Below, piece after piece: positions 26,148 to 33,703 of a stretch of DNA of 64,000 nt. The first letter of the stretch is position 1, and every line of letters starts with the position of its first letter. A program made the position numbers and the translations under genes. The notes below the pieces were generated by a model that saw nothing but the letters and a program-made list of their open reading frames with translations, was not told the origin of the DNA and did no database searches. Origin of the DNA: Allostella vacuolata (GTDB lineage: Bacteria; Pseudomonadota; Alphaproteobacteria; ATCC43930; Allostellaceae); the NCBI GenBank assembly GCA_006739055.1, contig AP019702.1:4737388-4801387 (forward strand), read 5' to 3'.

Positions 26148-26621
26148 ATGAGCCCGCCCGCCCCCGACAGACCCGCGCCCAAGGGCGTGACCCGCCTCGC
26201 CCGCAAGCCCGGCCGCGGCCACGACGAGGCGCGCCTGACCATCCGGGTCGATTTCGGCCAGCACGGGGCGCTGGGGCCGGGCAAGATCCGCCTGCTGGAG
26301 CTGATCGGCGCCCAGGGCTCGATCTCCGCCGCCGGCCGGGCGATGGGCATGTCCTATCGCCGCGCCTGGCTCTTGGTCGACAGCCTCAACCAGGCGTTCC
26401 GGGACCCGGTGGTGGCGACCCAGCACGGCGGGTCGGGTGGCGGCGGGGCGGCGCTGACCCCGGCCGGCCAGGCGATGGTCGACCGCTACCGGACCATGGA
26501 GGCAGCGGTCGAGGGCGCCGCGGCGGCCCACCTCGCCGCCTTCGCCCAGTCCCTCTCCGACCGCCCGCCGGACTTCGCGGGCCCGGATATCGACGGGCCC
26601 GACATCGACGACGACGCGTAG
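26148..26621 (+). CDS. Minimal ModE-like winged-helix regulator
   Basis: A 157-aa protein with one LysR-like helix-turn-helix of the ModE N-terminal type (residues about 45-83: GKIRLLELIGAQGSISAAGR, then MSYRRAWLLVDSLN). The molybdate-binding MOP/TOBE domains of full-length ModE are absent. A Gly-rich loop and a helical dimer segment follow, ending in an acidic tail (DIDGPDIDDDA). It converges on modC with a 7-bp gap. Short ModE-like proteins are often found beside mod genes and may respond to molybdenum without the classical sensor. Confidence 0.82.
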   Translation: MSPPAPDRPAPKGVTRLARKPGRGHDEARLTIRVDFGQHGALGPGKIRLLELIGAQGSISAAGRAMGMSYRRAWLLVDSLNQAFRDPVVATQHGGSGGGGAALTPAGQAMVDRYRTMEAAVEGAAAAHLAAFAQSLSDRPPDFAGPDIDGPDIDDDA

Positions 26622-26628
26622 CCGCACC

Positions 26629-27705
26629 TCAGCCCGCGTCGAACGCGACCGACTTGACGATGGCGAAGACCGGCCGGCCCGGCCGCAGGCCGAGCTGCTC
26701 GACCGAGCGGCGGGTGATTCGGGCGACGAGTGCCGTGCCGGCGCAGTCGAGCTGCACGTCGACGGCCGCGCCGTGGGGCTGGCCGATCGCGGCCACCCGT
26801 GCCTCCAGGACATTGAGGGCGCTGATGCCGTCCGGCCGCCGGGTCGCCAGCATCACGTCGCGGGCGCGGATGCGCAGCCGGAGGCGCACCCCAGGCGCCA
26901 GCCCGGCGGACGGCGCCAGCAACGGCCCGGCTGCCGTCCGCAGCACGGCCAGCCCGAAGCCGTCGTCGGCGACCTCCACCGTGGCGTCGAGCACCGCGCC
27001 CGCCTCCTCCGTGCCGGCCAGCGGCTCCAGGTCGACCCGGGCCAGGATGGAGGCCGCCGGCCCGGCGGCCAGCACCCGGCCGGCCGCCATCAGAACCAGC
27101 GTGCCGGCCAGGCGCGCCACCTCGTCGATCGAATGGCTGACATAGATGATGGGGATGCCGGCCTCGTCGCGCAGGCGCTCGATGTAGGGCAGGATCTCGG
27201 CCTTGCGGGCAAGGTCGAGGGACGCCAGCGGCTCGTCCATCAGCAGGATCTGCGGGCTGGCGAGCAGCGCGCGCCCGATCGCGACCCGCTGGCGCTCGCC
27301 GCCCGACAGGGCCGAAGGACGGCGGTCGAGCAGGGCGCCCACCCCCAGCATGTCGACCACCCGATCGAACCCTTCCCGGCGCTCGGCGGCGCGGGTGAAC
27401 CAGCGCCCATAGAGCAGGTTGCCGCGCACGCTGAGGTGCGGGAAGAGGCGCGCTTCCTGGAAGACGTAGCCGATGCGCCGGCGGTGCGGCGGCACGAACA
27501 CCCCGGCCGCCGTATCCACCAGCACCCGGCCGTCGATGCTGATCCGGCCCTGGTCGGGTCGGACCAGGCCGGCGATCAGGTTGACGACCGAGGTCTTGCC
27601 CGAGCCCGAGCGGCCGAACAGCGCGGTCAGCCCGGCATCGCCGGAAAACCGTGCATCCAGCTCGAAGGCGCCGAAGCGATGGCGGACGTCGACCGCGAGG
27701 CGCAT
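26629..27705 (-). CDS. modC: Molybdate ABC transporter ATP-binding protein ModC
   Basis: A 358-aa ATPase. Walker A GRSGSGKTS lies near residue 32, the signature LSGGERQR near 131, and Walker B MDEPL near 152. The C-terminal TOBE/MOP domain (about residues 290-355, with LNVLEARVAA and GLRPGRPVFAIVKSV) is diagnostic of ModC. It energises molybdate or tungstate import through ModB. Its ATG overlaps the modB stop as TGATG, so the two are coupled. No modA is adjacent. A molybdenum hydroxylase gene is at the window's left end. Confidence 0.92.
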   Translation of the reverse strand: MRLAVDVRHRFGAFELDARFSGDAGLTALFGRSGSGKTSVVNLIAGLVRPDQGRISIDGRVLVDTAAGVFVPPHRRRIGYVFQEARLFPHLSVRGNLLYGRWFTRAAERREGFDRVVDMLGVGALLDRRPSALSGGERQRVAIGRALLASPQILLMDEPLASLDLARKAEILPYIERLRDEAGIPIIYVSHSIDEVARLAGTLVLMAAGRVLAAGPAASILARVDLEPLAGTEEAGAVLDATVEVADDGFGLAVLRTAAGPLLAPSAGLAPGVRLRLRIRARDVMLATRRPDGISALNVLEARVAAIGQPHGAAVDVQLDCAGTALVARITRRSVEQLGLRPGRPVFAIVKSVAFDAG

Positions 27706-28400
27706 CACGAGAGGCCCAGGCGGCGGCCGGCGCGGCGCGCCATCCATTCCGAGGCGAGCAGGGCCGCCATCGAGATCGCGACGGAAACGGCGGTCAGGCG
27801 CAGCGCGCCGGCATCGCCCCCCGGCACCTGGGTGAAGGCGTAGATCGCCGACGGCAGGGTCTGGGTCTCGCCCGGGATGCTGGAGACGAAGGTGATGGTG
27901 GCGCCGAACTCGCCCATCGCCTTGGCGAAGCAGAGGATGGTGCCGGCGATCAGCCCCGGCAGCATCAGCGGCAGGGTGACGGTCAGGAACACCCAGGCGG
28001 GCGAGGCGCCGAGCGTCCCGGCCGCCGCCTCCAGCCGCCGGTCGACCGCCTCCAGCGACAGGCGGATCGCCCGCACCATCAGGGGGAAGCCCATGACCGC
28101 GGCGGCCAGCGCCGCGCCCGTCCAGCGGAACGCCAGGACGATGCCGAACTGGTCCGCCAGGAAGGCGCCCACCACCCCGCGGCGCCCGAACAGCAGCAGC
28201 AGCAGGTATCCCGTCACCACCGGCGGCAGGATGAGCGGCAGGTGCACCAGCCCGTTGAGGAGCGCCATGCCCGGCAGCCGGCTGCGCACCAGCGCCAGCG
28301 CGACCAGGATCGCCACCGGCAGGCTGCCCGCGGTCGCCCAGCCGGCGACCACGAGGCTGAGCCGGATGGCCGTCATCTCCTCGTCGGTCAGGCCGAACAT
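27705..28400 (-). CDS. modB: Molybdate ABC transporter permease ModB
   Basis: A 231-aa inner-membrane permease with five to six helices and the ModB/CysT-type EAA loop (AAAGTLGASPAWVFLTVTLP). The sequence LPLILPPVVTGYLLLLLFG and the end region GEFGATITFVSSIPGETQTL are characteristic of ModB. It is normally encoded after modA, which is absent here. Upstream are a ModE-box-like sequence (28432-28457) and a second palindrome (28466-28483). It pairs with modC downstream. Confidence 0.92.
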   Translation of the reverse strand: MFGLTDEEMTAIRLSLVVAGWATAGSLPVAILVALALVRSRLPGMALLNGLVHLPLILPPVVTGYLLLLLFGRRGVVGAFLADQFGIVLAFRWTGAALAAAVMGFPLMVRAIRLSLEAVDRRLEAAAGTLGASPAWVFLTVTLPLMLPGLIAGTILCFAKAMGEFGATITFVSSIPGETQTLPSAIYAFTQVPGGDAGALRLTAVSVAISMAALLASEWMARRAGRRLGLS

Positions 28401-28431
28401 GGCGTCGCGGTGCGGGTGGGCAGGCGCATGG

Positions 28432-28457
28432 TCGATATATCCACGAAAATATGTCGC
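28432..28457 (-). promoter_or_regulatory. ModE-box-like inverted repeat upstream of modB
   Basis: TCGATATAT, 8 nt, ATATGTCGC: half-sites matching at 7 of 9 positions and close to the ModE box half-site CGNTATATA. It begins 32 bp upstream of the modB ATG, in an AT-rich island, so bound regulator could block transcription of modBC when molybdenum is sufficient. Confidence 0.5.
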
Positions 28458-28465
28458 TCGCCAAT

Positions 28466-28483
28466 CCGGCGTTTCAACGCCGG
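28466..28483. promoter_or_regulatory. Palindrome in the modB/response-regulator divergent region
   Basis: CCGGCGTT, TC, AACGCCGG: a perfect 8-bp inverted repeat with a 2-nt spacer. It sits 66 bp from the modB start and 131 bp from the response-regulator start. It could be an operator for either. Nothing else is recognisable in the 214-bp gap apart from the ModE-box-like site. Confidence 0.4.
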
Positions 28484-28614
28484 CAATAGCCCCGACCCTG
28501 GTGCAGCATCATCGTGACGGCGCCGGGGCCGGCGCGCTATGAAAAGCGCGAACGGGACGGGACCGGCAGGCAGCGGGCGTCTTCCGCACGGCCCCGCAGG
28601 GAGTTGAGGTCGGG

Positions 28615-29544
28615 ATGCGAGCGCTGGTTGTCGACGACGTGCCCGAGATCCGGGAGCTGATCACCGTGCTGCTGCATGGCGGCGGCTTCCGGGTGGACGA
28701 TGTCGCCGAATCCGCCGAGGAGGCGTTCCTGCGGCTGCATCTGGACGATCCTTCCGCGGCCCCGACCGCCGACGTCATCCTGCTCGACGTGATGCTGCCC
28801 GGAATCGACGGGATCGCCGCCTGCAGCCGGATCAAGAGCGACCCGCGCTATCGCAACGTGCCCGTCCTGATGGTGACCGCGCGGCAGGAAACGGCATCGC
28901 TGCAGGAGGCATTCGCGGCCGGGGCGGCGGACTATATCCGCAAGCCGGTCCAGAAGTCGGAATTGCTGGCGCGCGTGCGTTCGGCCCTGCGGCTGCGGCC
29001 CGAACCGGACCGGCGCCTCGAACCGGCCCCGGTGCGGGCCGATGGAGCGCTGACCCGGACCATCCACCCGGACTTCCTGCTGCCGCACCGCGACCTGATC
29101 GAAGCCATCCTCGAGGCCGCGGCCGCCGGGGAGCGCTCTTCGCCGATGGCCCTGGCGATCTTCGCTATCGATGGCCAGGCCGGCATCCGCGAGCGGTCGG
29201 GGGCAGATGCCGCCGACCGGTTGACGGGGGCGCTGGCCGACCGGCTGGGCCGCGAGGCGGGCACGATCGGCGATCTGCTGGCCCATGACGGCGAGGGCCG
29301 GCTGCTGACCCTGCTGCGCCGCATCCAGGCGCCGGAGGCGGAAGAGCGCGTCCGGCGGGCCCTGGCGGCAGCCGCCGCCCCCGGACTGGGCGAGCCCGCC
29401 GGGATCGCCGCCGCGACCGTCAGCGCCGGCCTGGCCTGGTGTCCCGCCGACCTGCCGGGCGGGTTGCGCGAACTGCCCGGCCGGGCGCTGGCCGCCCTCC
29501 ACGCGGCCGCCAACGCCGGCGGAGGCCGGCTGGAAGTGGGCTGA
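28615..29544 (+). CDS. Response regulator with degenerate GGDEF-like output domain
   Basis: A 309-aa protein. Residues 1 to about 122 are a receiver domain: acidic pair D7-D8, phosphoacceptor D58 (VILLDVMLPG), and K110 (YIRKPV). Residues about 160-305 have the outline of a GGDEF domain, including the start LAIFAIDGQAGI and the end AALHAAANAGGGR. The catalytic GGDEF position reads DGEGR, so diguanylate cyclase activity is not expected. It may be a signal-binding or protein-interaction domain. It is followed by a ManC-type gene and a hybrid kinase on the same strand, suggesting joint control of polysaccharide synthesis. Confidence 0.8.
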   Translation: MRALVVDDVPEIRELITVLLHGGGFRVDDVAESAEEAFLRLHLDDPSAAPTADVILLDVMLPGIDGIAACSRIKSDPRYRNVPVLMVTARQETASLQEAFAAGAADYIRKPVQKSELLARVRSALRLRPEPDRRLEPAPVRADGALTRTIHPDFLLPHRDLIEAILEAAAAGERSSPMALAIFAIDGQAGIRERSGADAADRLTGALADRLGREAGTIGDLLAHDGEGRLLTLLRRIQAPEAEERVRRALAAAAAPGLGEPAGIAAATVSAGLAWCPADLPGGLRELPGRALAALHAAANAGGGRLEVG

Positions 29545-29580
29545 TCCGTTTCGCAGCCGAGTCGCAGCAAAGCCGAGCCG

Positions 29581-29602
29581 TTCCGGAGCGACCGCTTCGG
29601 AA
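29581..29602. repeat. Inverted repeat between the response regulator and ManC-like genes
   Basis: TTCCGGAGCG, AC, CGCTTCGGAA: a 10-bp stem with one G-T pair, 36 bp after the response regulator stop and 24 bp before the next start. It may be an attenuator, processing site or operator. Confidence 0.4.
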
Positions 29603-29625
29603 TCCCGACCGGAAAGGAACCCCCC

Positions 29626-31056
29626 ATGCCGTCGAGCCGCCCCCGCCTGCACCCGGTGATCCTCTCCGGCGGGTCCGGGACGCGTCTCTGGCCCCTGTCG
29701 CGGGCCGATCTGCCGAAGCAGCTCCTGCCGCTGCTGGGCCCGTCGTCCCTGCTGCAGGAGACGGCGACCCGGGTGGCGGACACCGCGTCCTTCGCCCCCC
29801 CGCTGGTGGTCTGCAACGAGGAGCACCGCTTCCTGGTGGCCGAGCAGCTACGCGCCCTCGGCATCGTGCCGGCGGCCATCGTGCTGGAGCCGATCGGCCG
29901 CAATACCGCCCCCGCGGTGGCCGTGGCCGCCGCCATCATCGCCCGCGAGGACCCGGCCGGGGTCATGCTGGTGCTGCCGTCGGACCATCACATCGCCGAC
30001 CTGGCCGCCTTCCTGGCCGCGGTCGAGCGCGCCGCCGCGGCGGCGGCGGCCGGCCGCTTCGCGCTCTTCGGCATCCGGCCGACCGGGCCCGACAGCGGCT
30101 ATGGCTACATCGTCCAGGGGCAGGAGGCCGGCACCGACGGGGTCTTCGTCGTCGACCGCTTCGTCGAGAAGCCGCCCCGGGCCGATGCCGAGGCGCTGCT
30201 GGCCGGCGGCCACGCCTGGTGGAACAGCGGCATCTTCGTGCTGCGCGCCGATCGCTACCTGGCGGAGCTCGAGCGGCTGCAGCCGGCGATCGCGGCCGCG
30301 GCACGGGCGGCGGTCGCAGCCGGCGGCGGCGACCTCGACTTCCTGCGGCTCGGCCGCGAGGCCTTCGCCGCCTCGCCCTCGATTTCCATCGACCACGCGG
30401 TGATGGAGCACACCGCCGACGCCGTGGTCGTGCCGGTCGACATGGCATGGAGCGACCTCGGCTCCTGGCAAGCCCTGTGGGAGATCACCGAAAAGGACGC
30501 CGACGGCAACGCGCTGACCGGCGACGTGCTCGCCCTCGATTCGCGCGACTGCTATGTGCGCGCCGACAAGCGCCTGGTGGCCCTGCTGGGGGTGGAAGGC
30601 ATCAGCGTCGTCGACACCGACGACGCGATCATCGTCATGGCCCGCGACCGGTCGCAGGACGTGCGCCAGGTGGTCGACGTGCTGGCCCTGCGCAAGCGGC
30701 CGGAGGTCAAGAGCCACAAGCGCATCTATCGGCCATGGGGCTACTACGAGACCATCGACCTCGGCACCCGCCACCAGGTGAAGCACATCCAGGTCAAGGA
30801 GGGGGGCAAGCTGTCCCTGCAGATGCACCACCACCGGGCCGAGCACTGGATCGTCGTCAACGGAACCGCCCGCGTCGTGTGCGGGACGGAAAATCGCCTG
30901 CTCCGCGAGAACGAATCCATCTACATCCCGCTCGGCGAGCAGCATAGACTGGAAAATCCGGGCCGCATCCCGCTCGACCTGATCGAGGTGCAGACCGGCA
31001 GCTATCTGGGGGAGGACGATATCGTGCGCTTCGAGGACACCTACGGCAGGACCTGA
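29626..31056 (+). CDS. Mannose-1-phosphate guanylyltransferase/mannose-6-phosphate isomerase
   Basis: A 476-aa bifunctional enzyme of the ManC/AlgA/CpsB type, making mannose-1-phosphate into GDP-mannose and isomerising mannose-6-phosphate. The N-terminal nucleotidyltransferase signature GGSGTRLWPLSR is at residues 15-26. The C-terminal type II isomerase cupin carries QMHHHRAEHW and the surrounding metal-binding strand. GDP-mannose feeds exopolysaccharide, lipopolysaccharide or alginate-like polymers. It lies between a response regulator and a hybrid kinase, so output may be under two-component control. Its TGA is the first of three TGATG copies (31054-31092). Confidence 0.93.
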   Translation: MPSSRPRLHPVILSGGSGTRLWPLSRADLPKQLLPLLGPSSLLQETATRVADTASFAPPLVVCNEEHRFLVAEQLRALGIVPAAIVLEPIGRNTAPAVAVAAAIIAREDPAGVMLVLPSDHHIADLAAFLAAVERAAAAAAAGRFALFGIRPTGPDSGYGYIVQGQEAGTDGVFVVDRFVEKPPRADAEALLAGGHAWWNSGIFVLRADRYLAELERLQPAIAAAARAAVAAGGGDLDFLRLGREAFAASPSISIDHAVMEHTADAVVVPVDMAWSDLGSWQALWEITEKDADGNALTGDVLALDSRDCYVRADKRLVALLGVEGISVVDTDDAIIVMARDRSQDVRQVVDVLALRKRPEVKSHKRIYRPWGYYETIDLGTRHQVKHIQVKEGGKLSLQMHHHRAEHWIVVNGTARVVCGTENRLLRENESIYIPLGEQHRLENPGRIPLDLIEVQTGSYLGEDDIVRFEDTYGRT

Positions 31057-31092
31057 TGGCCGGCCCGACCTGATGCCTGGCCCGACCTGATG
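31054..31092 (+). repeat. 17-nt tandem repeat of a TGATG junction with two mini-ORFs
   Basis: Three TGATG copies occur with a 17-nt period (31054, 31071, 31088). The first contains the stop of the ManC-like gene. Copy one opens M-A-G-P-T-stop, copy two M-P-G-P-T-stop, and copy three is the real kinase start at 31090. Each stop overlaps the next ATG by one base, and the three ATGs are in different frames. The original gene junction was probably a simple TGATG overlap that was later duplicated twice. Confidence 0.8.
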
Positions 31093-33666
31093 GCCGAGGG
31101 CGCACCGCCCGGGCGGTGCGGGAAATCCTGGAATGCCGTAGTAGCGCTCGTCGCCACGGGCTACGTCGTCCTGGTGGTGGTGGCGATCGCCGGCAATTGG
31201 GTGACGGCGGTGCAGGATCGCCGCACGACCCAGCGCCAGGCCGAGCGGGCCGCGACCGCGACGGCGCTGCTCCTGGCCGAGCACGCGGAGCGGACGATCC
31301 AGGCGATCGACCTGCACATGCGCAACGTGGCCGAGAGCTTCCACATCCAGGAAGAGAGCTACGACACGTTCCTCGAGCGCACGGCTCCGCTGGTCCGCGC
31401 CGGCATGCGGCAGCTCCCCCAGGCATGGGGCTTCGCCATCACCGACCAGGCCGGCATCGTCCGTCTCGGTACCGACCCCGGCTCCATCGGCATGGATTTC
31501 GGCGAGCATCCGATGTTCAAGGCGCTGGCGGGCGATCCGAGCCGCCACTTCGTCCATACCCGCCCCCTGCTGATGGCGCGCATCCGGCAGCGCGCGCCGA
31601 TCTTCGCCTGGCCGCTGCGCGACCGGACCGGCACCTTCCGGGGCGCCGTGGGCACGACCATGAGCCAGGACTATTTCGCGGTGGTCATGGGGCGGCTCGC
31701 CGCCAACGGTTCGGCCCATGCCGCCGCGATCACCTATCCGGACGGGGTCATCGCCGCCGGCTACGGGCTGGGCGAACCGGACGCGGACGGCAGCTGGGTG
31801 CTGCCGGTCGCGATCGACCGGCCGAACGGGCACGAGGGCGGGGTCCACCTGTCGCGGTTCGCGGGCCGGCTCGGCGAGCGGGACAGCGACTGGCTGCTGG
31901 CGGTGGCCGGGATGCCGACCTTCGGGCAGCGCGCGGTGGTCGCGGTCGACCTGGACGAGGTGCAGGAGCCCGGCCGACAGCGCTCCCGCCTGCTGGCCGC
32001 CTTCTCGGTGGTCGGCCTGCTGATCCTGGGGCTGCTGTCCTGGCTGGTCGCGCGCTTCTCGCGGGCGCAGATCGCCGCCCTTCAGGCTGCCGAAACCGCG
32101 AACAGCGCCAAGTCGGAGTTCCTGGCCGTCCTCAGCCACGAGATCCGCACTCCCGTGAACGCGATCCTCGGCATGAATCAGCTGCTGCGGACCGCGCCCG
32201 ACCTGCCGCCGCGGCTGGGTCACCACACCTCTGTCATCCGCTCGGCCGGCGAGAACCTGCTGGCCGTCCTCAACGACATGCTGGACGTATCGAAGATCGA
32301 GGCCGGCCTGCTGGAGCTGGAGGCCGTCGACTTCGACCTGGGTGCGCTGGTCGACGAGGTGGTATCGCTCCATCGCCCGGCCGCGATCGAGAAGGGGTTG
32401 ATCCTGGCCACGGATCCGGCAGCGCCGATTCCGTTCCTGCGCGGCGATCCGGTGCGGATCCAGCAGATCCTGAGCAACCTGATCGGCAACGCGATCAAGT
32501 TCACCCATGCCGGCCGGGTCGATGTTGCCGCGGCCGTCGACGGTGCCGGCCCCGACACGCCGGCCGGACAGCCGGTGATGCTGCGCATCGAGGTCCGCGA
32601 TACCGGCGTCGGCATCCGGGACGACCAGAAGGCCCGGCTGTTCAAGCCCTTCGTCCAGGCGGACAGCTCCACCACCCGCCATTTCGGCGGCACCGGCCTC
32701 GGCCTCGTCATCTGCCGCCGGCTGAGCGAGATGATGGGCGGCGAGATCGATTTCGACAGCCGCGAGGGCGTCGGCAGCCGCTTCCTTGTGCGCCTGCCCC
32801 TGACCACCGCCGACGACCACCGGCCGGGCAAGGTCCGGCAGAGCCCGCCCCCGGCCCTGCCTCCCCTTTCCGTCCTGGTGGTCGAGGATTCCCCGCTGAA
32901 CCAGGACCTGATGCGCGAGGCGCTGCGGGCGGCCGGGCATCGGGTGACCATGGCCCGGAACGGTGCCGACGCGGTGACCGCGGCCGATGCCGGCCGCTTC
33001 GACCTGATCCTGATGGATGTCCGCATGCCCGGCATGGACGGTGTGGAGGCGACGCGCCGCATCCGCGCCGGACGCGGCGCGACCGCCCGGGTGCCGATCA
33101 TCGGTCTCACGGCCGACGCCACCGAGGCGCAGCGCAACCAGTGCCTGGCGTCGGGCATGGATGCGGTCCTGGTGAAGCCGGTCGATTTCGCCCGCCTGTG
33201 GGAGACCGTGGGGACCCTGGTGCGGCAGCGCGGGCCGGCCGCGATCGCCGCCGCGCCGGCAGAGCCCGGTCCGCCGGCCGCGAGCGATGCTCCCGCGCCG
33301 TCGACCGAACCACCGCTCGTCGACATCCAGCGCCGATCGCGGACGGCAGACGTGATCGGTGCCGCGCAGGAGGCCCGGCTGTTCGCGGCCATGCTCGACA
33401 ACGTCGCGGCGACCGTGGCCGCCCTGTCGACGCCCGGCCTGCCGCCGGAGGAGGTGCGGGCCGCCGCCCACCGCAGCAAGGGGGCCGCGGCCAACCTCGG
33501 CAGCCCCCGCCTGGCGCAGCTGCTGGGCGAGATCGAGGCCACGGCCCGGACCGGCGAGTCGCTGTCCCCCGGCGCGCTCGCGCGCCTCCGGCAGGCCCTC
33601 GACGCCACCGCGGCCGCATCGTCCCCGCCCGCCCCGCGCCTGGAAGCCGCCGGCGATCCGCCATAG
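31090..33666 (+). CDS. Hybrid sensor histidine kinase with receiver and Hpt domains
   Basis: An 858-aa membrane kinase. An N-terminal helix (about residues 16-38) and a second near 303-322 flank a periplasmic Cache-like sensor. HisKA has phosphoacceptor H350 (SHEIRTP). The HATPase domain has DTGVGI and GGTGLGL. A receiver domain has D643 in LMDVRMPG. A C-terminal Hpt domain has H794 in AHRSKGAAANLG. The phosphate would pass His-Asp-His, then to a separate receiver, possibly the response regulator two genes upstream. It begins at the last copy of a duplicated TGATG junction. Confidence 0.92.
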   Translation: MAEGAPPGRCGKSWNAVVALVATGYVVLVVVAIAGNWVTAVQDRRTTQRQAERAATATALLLAEHAERTIQAIDLHMRNVAESFHIQEESYDTFLERTAPLVRAGMRQLPQAWGFAITDQAGIVRLGTDPGSIGMDFGEHPMFKALAGDPSRHFVHTRPLLMARIRQRAPIFAWPLRDRTGTFRGAVGTTMSQDYFAVVMGRLAANGSAHAAAITYPDGVIAAGYGLGEPDADGSWVLPVAIDRPNGHEGGVHLSRFAGRLGERDSDWLLAVAGMPTFGQRAVVAVDLDEVQEPGRQRSRLLAAFSVVGLLILGLLSWLVARFSRAQIAALQAAETANSAKSEFLAVLSHEIRTPVNAILGMNQLLRTAPDLPPRLGHHTSVIRSAGENLLAVLNDMLDVSKIEAGLLELEAVDFDLGALVDEVVSLHRPAAIEKGLILATDPAAPIPFLRGDPVRIQQILSNLIGNAIKFTHAGRVDVAAAVDGAGPDTPAGQPVMLRIEVRDTGVGIRDDQKARLFKPFVQADSSTTRHFGGTGLGLVICRRLSEMMGGEIDFDSREGVGSRFLVRLPLTTADDHRPGKVRQSPPPALPPLSVLVVEDSPLNQDLMREALRAAGHRVTMARNGADAVTAADAGRFDLILMDVRMPGMDGVEATRRIRAGRGATARVPIIGLTADATEAQRNQCLASGMDAVLVKPVDFARLWETVGTLVRQRGPAAIAAAPAEPGPPAASDAPAPSTEPPLVDIQRRSRTADVIGAAQEARLFAAMLDNVAATVAALSTPGLPPEEVRAAAHRSKGAAANLGSPRLAQLLGEIEATARTGESLSPGALARLRQALDATAAASSPPAPRLEAAGDPP

Positions 33667-33703
33667 GATGCCGGCCCCGCCACCATCCGGATCGGCATGC
33701 ACC

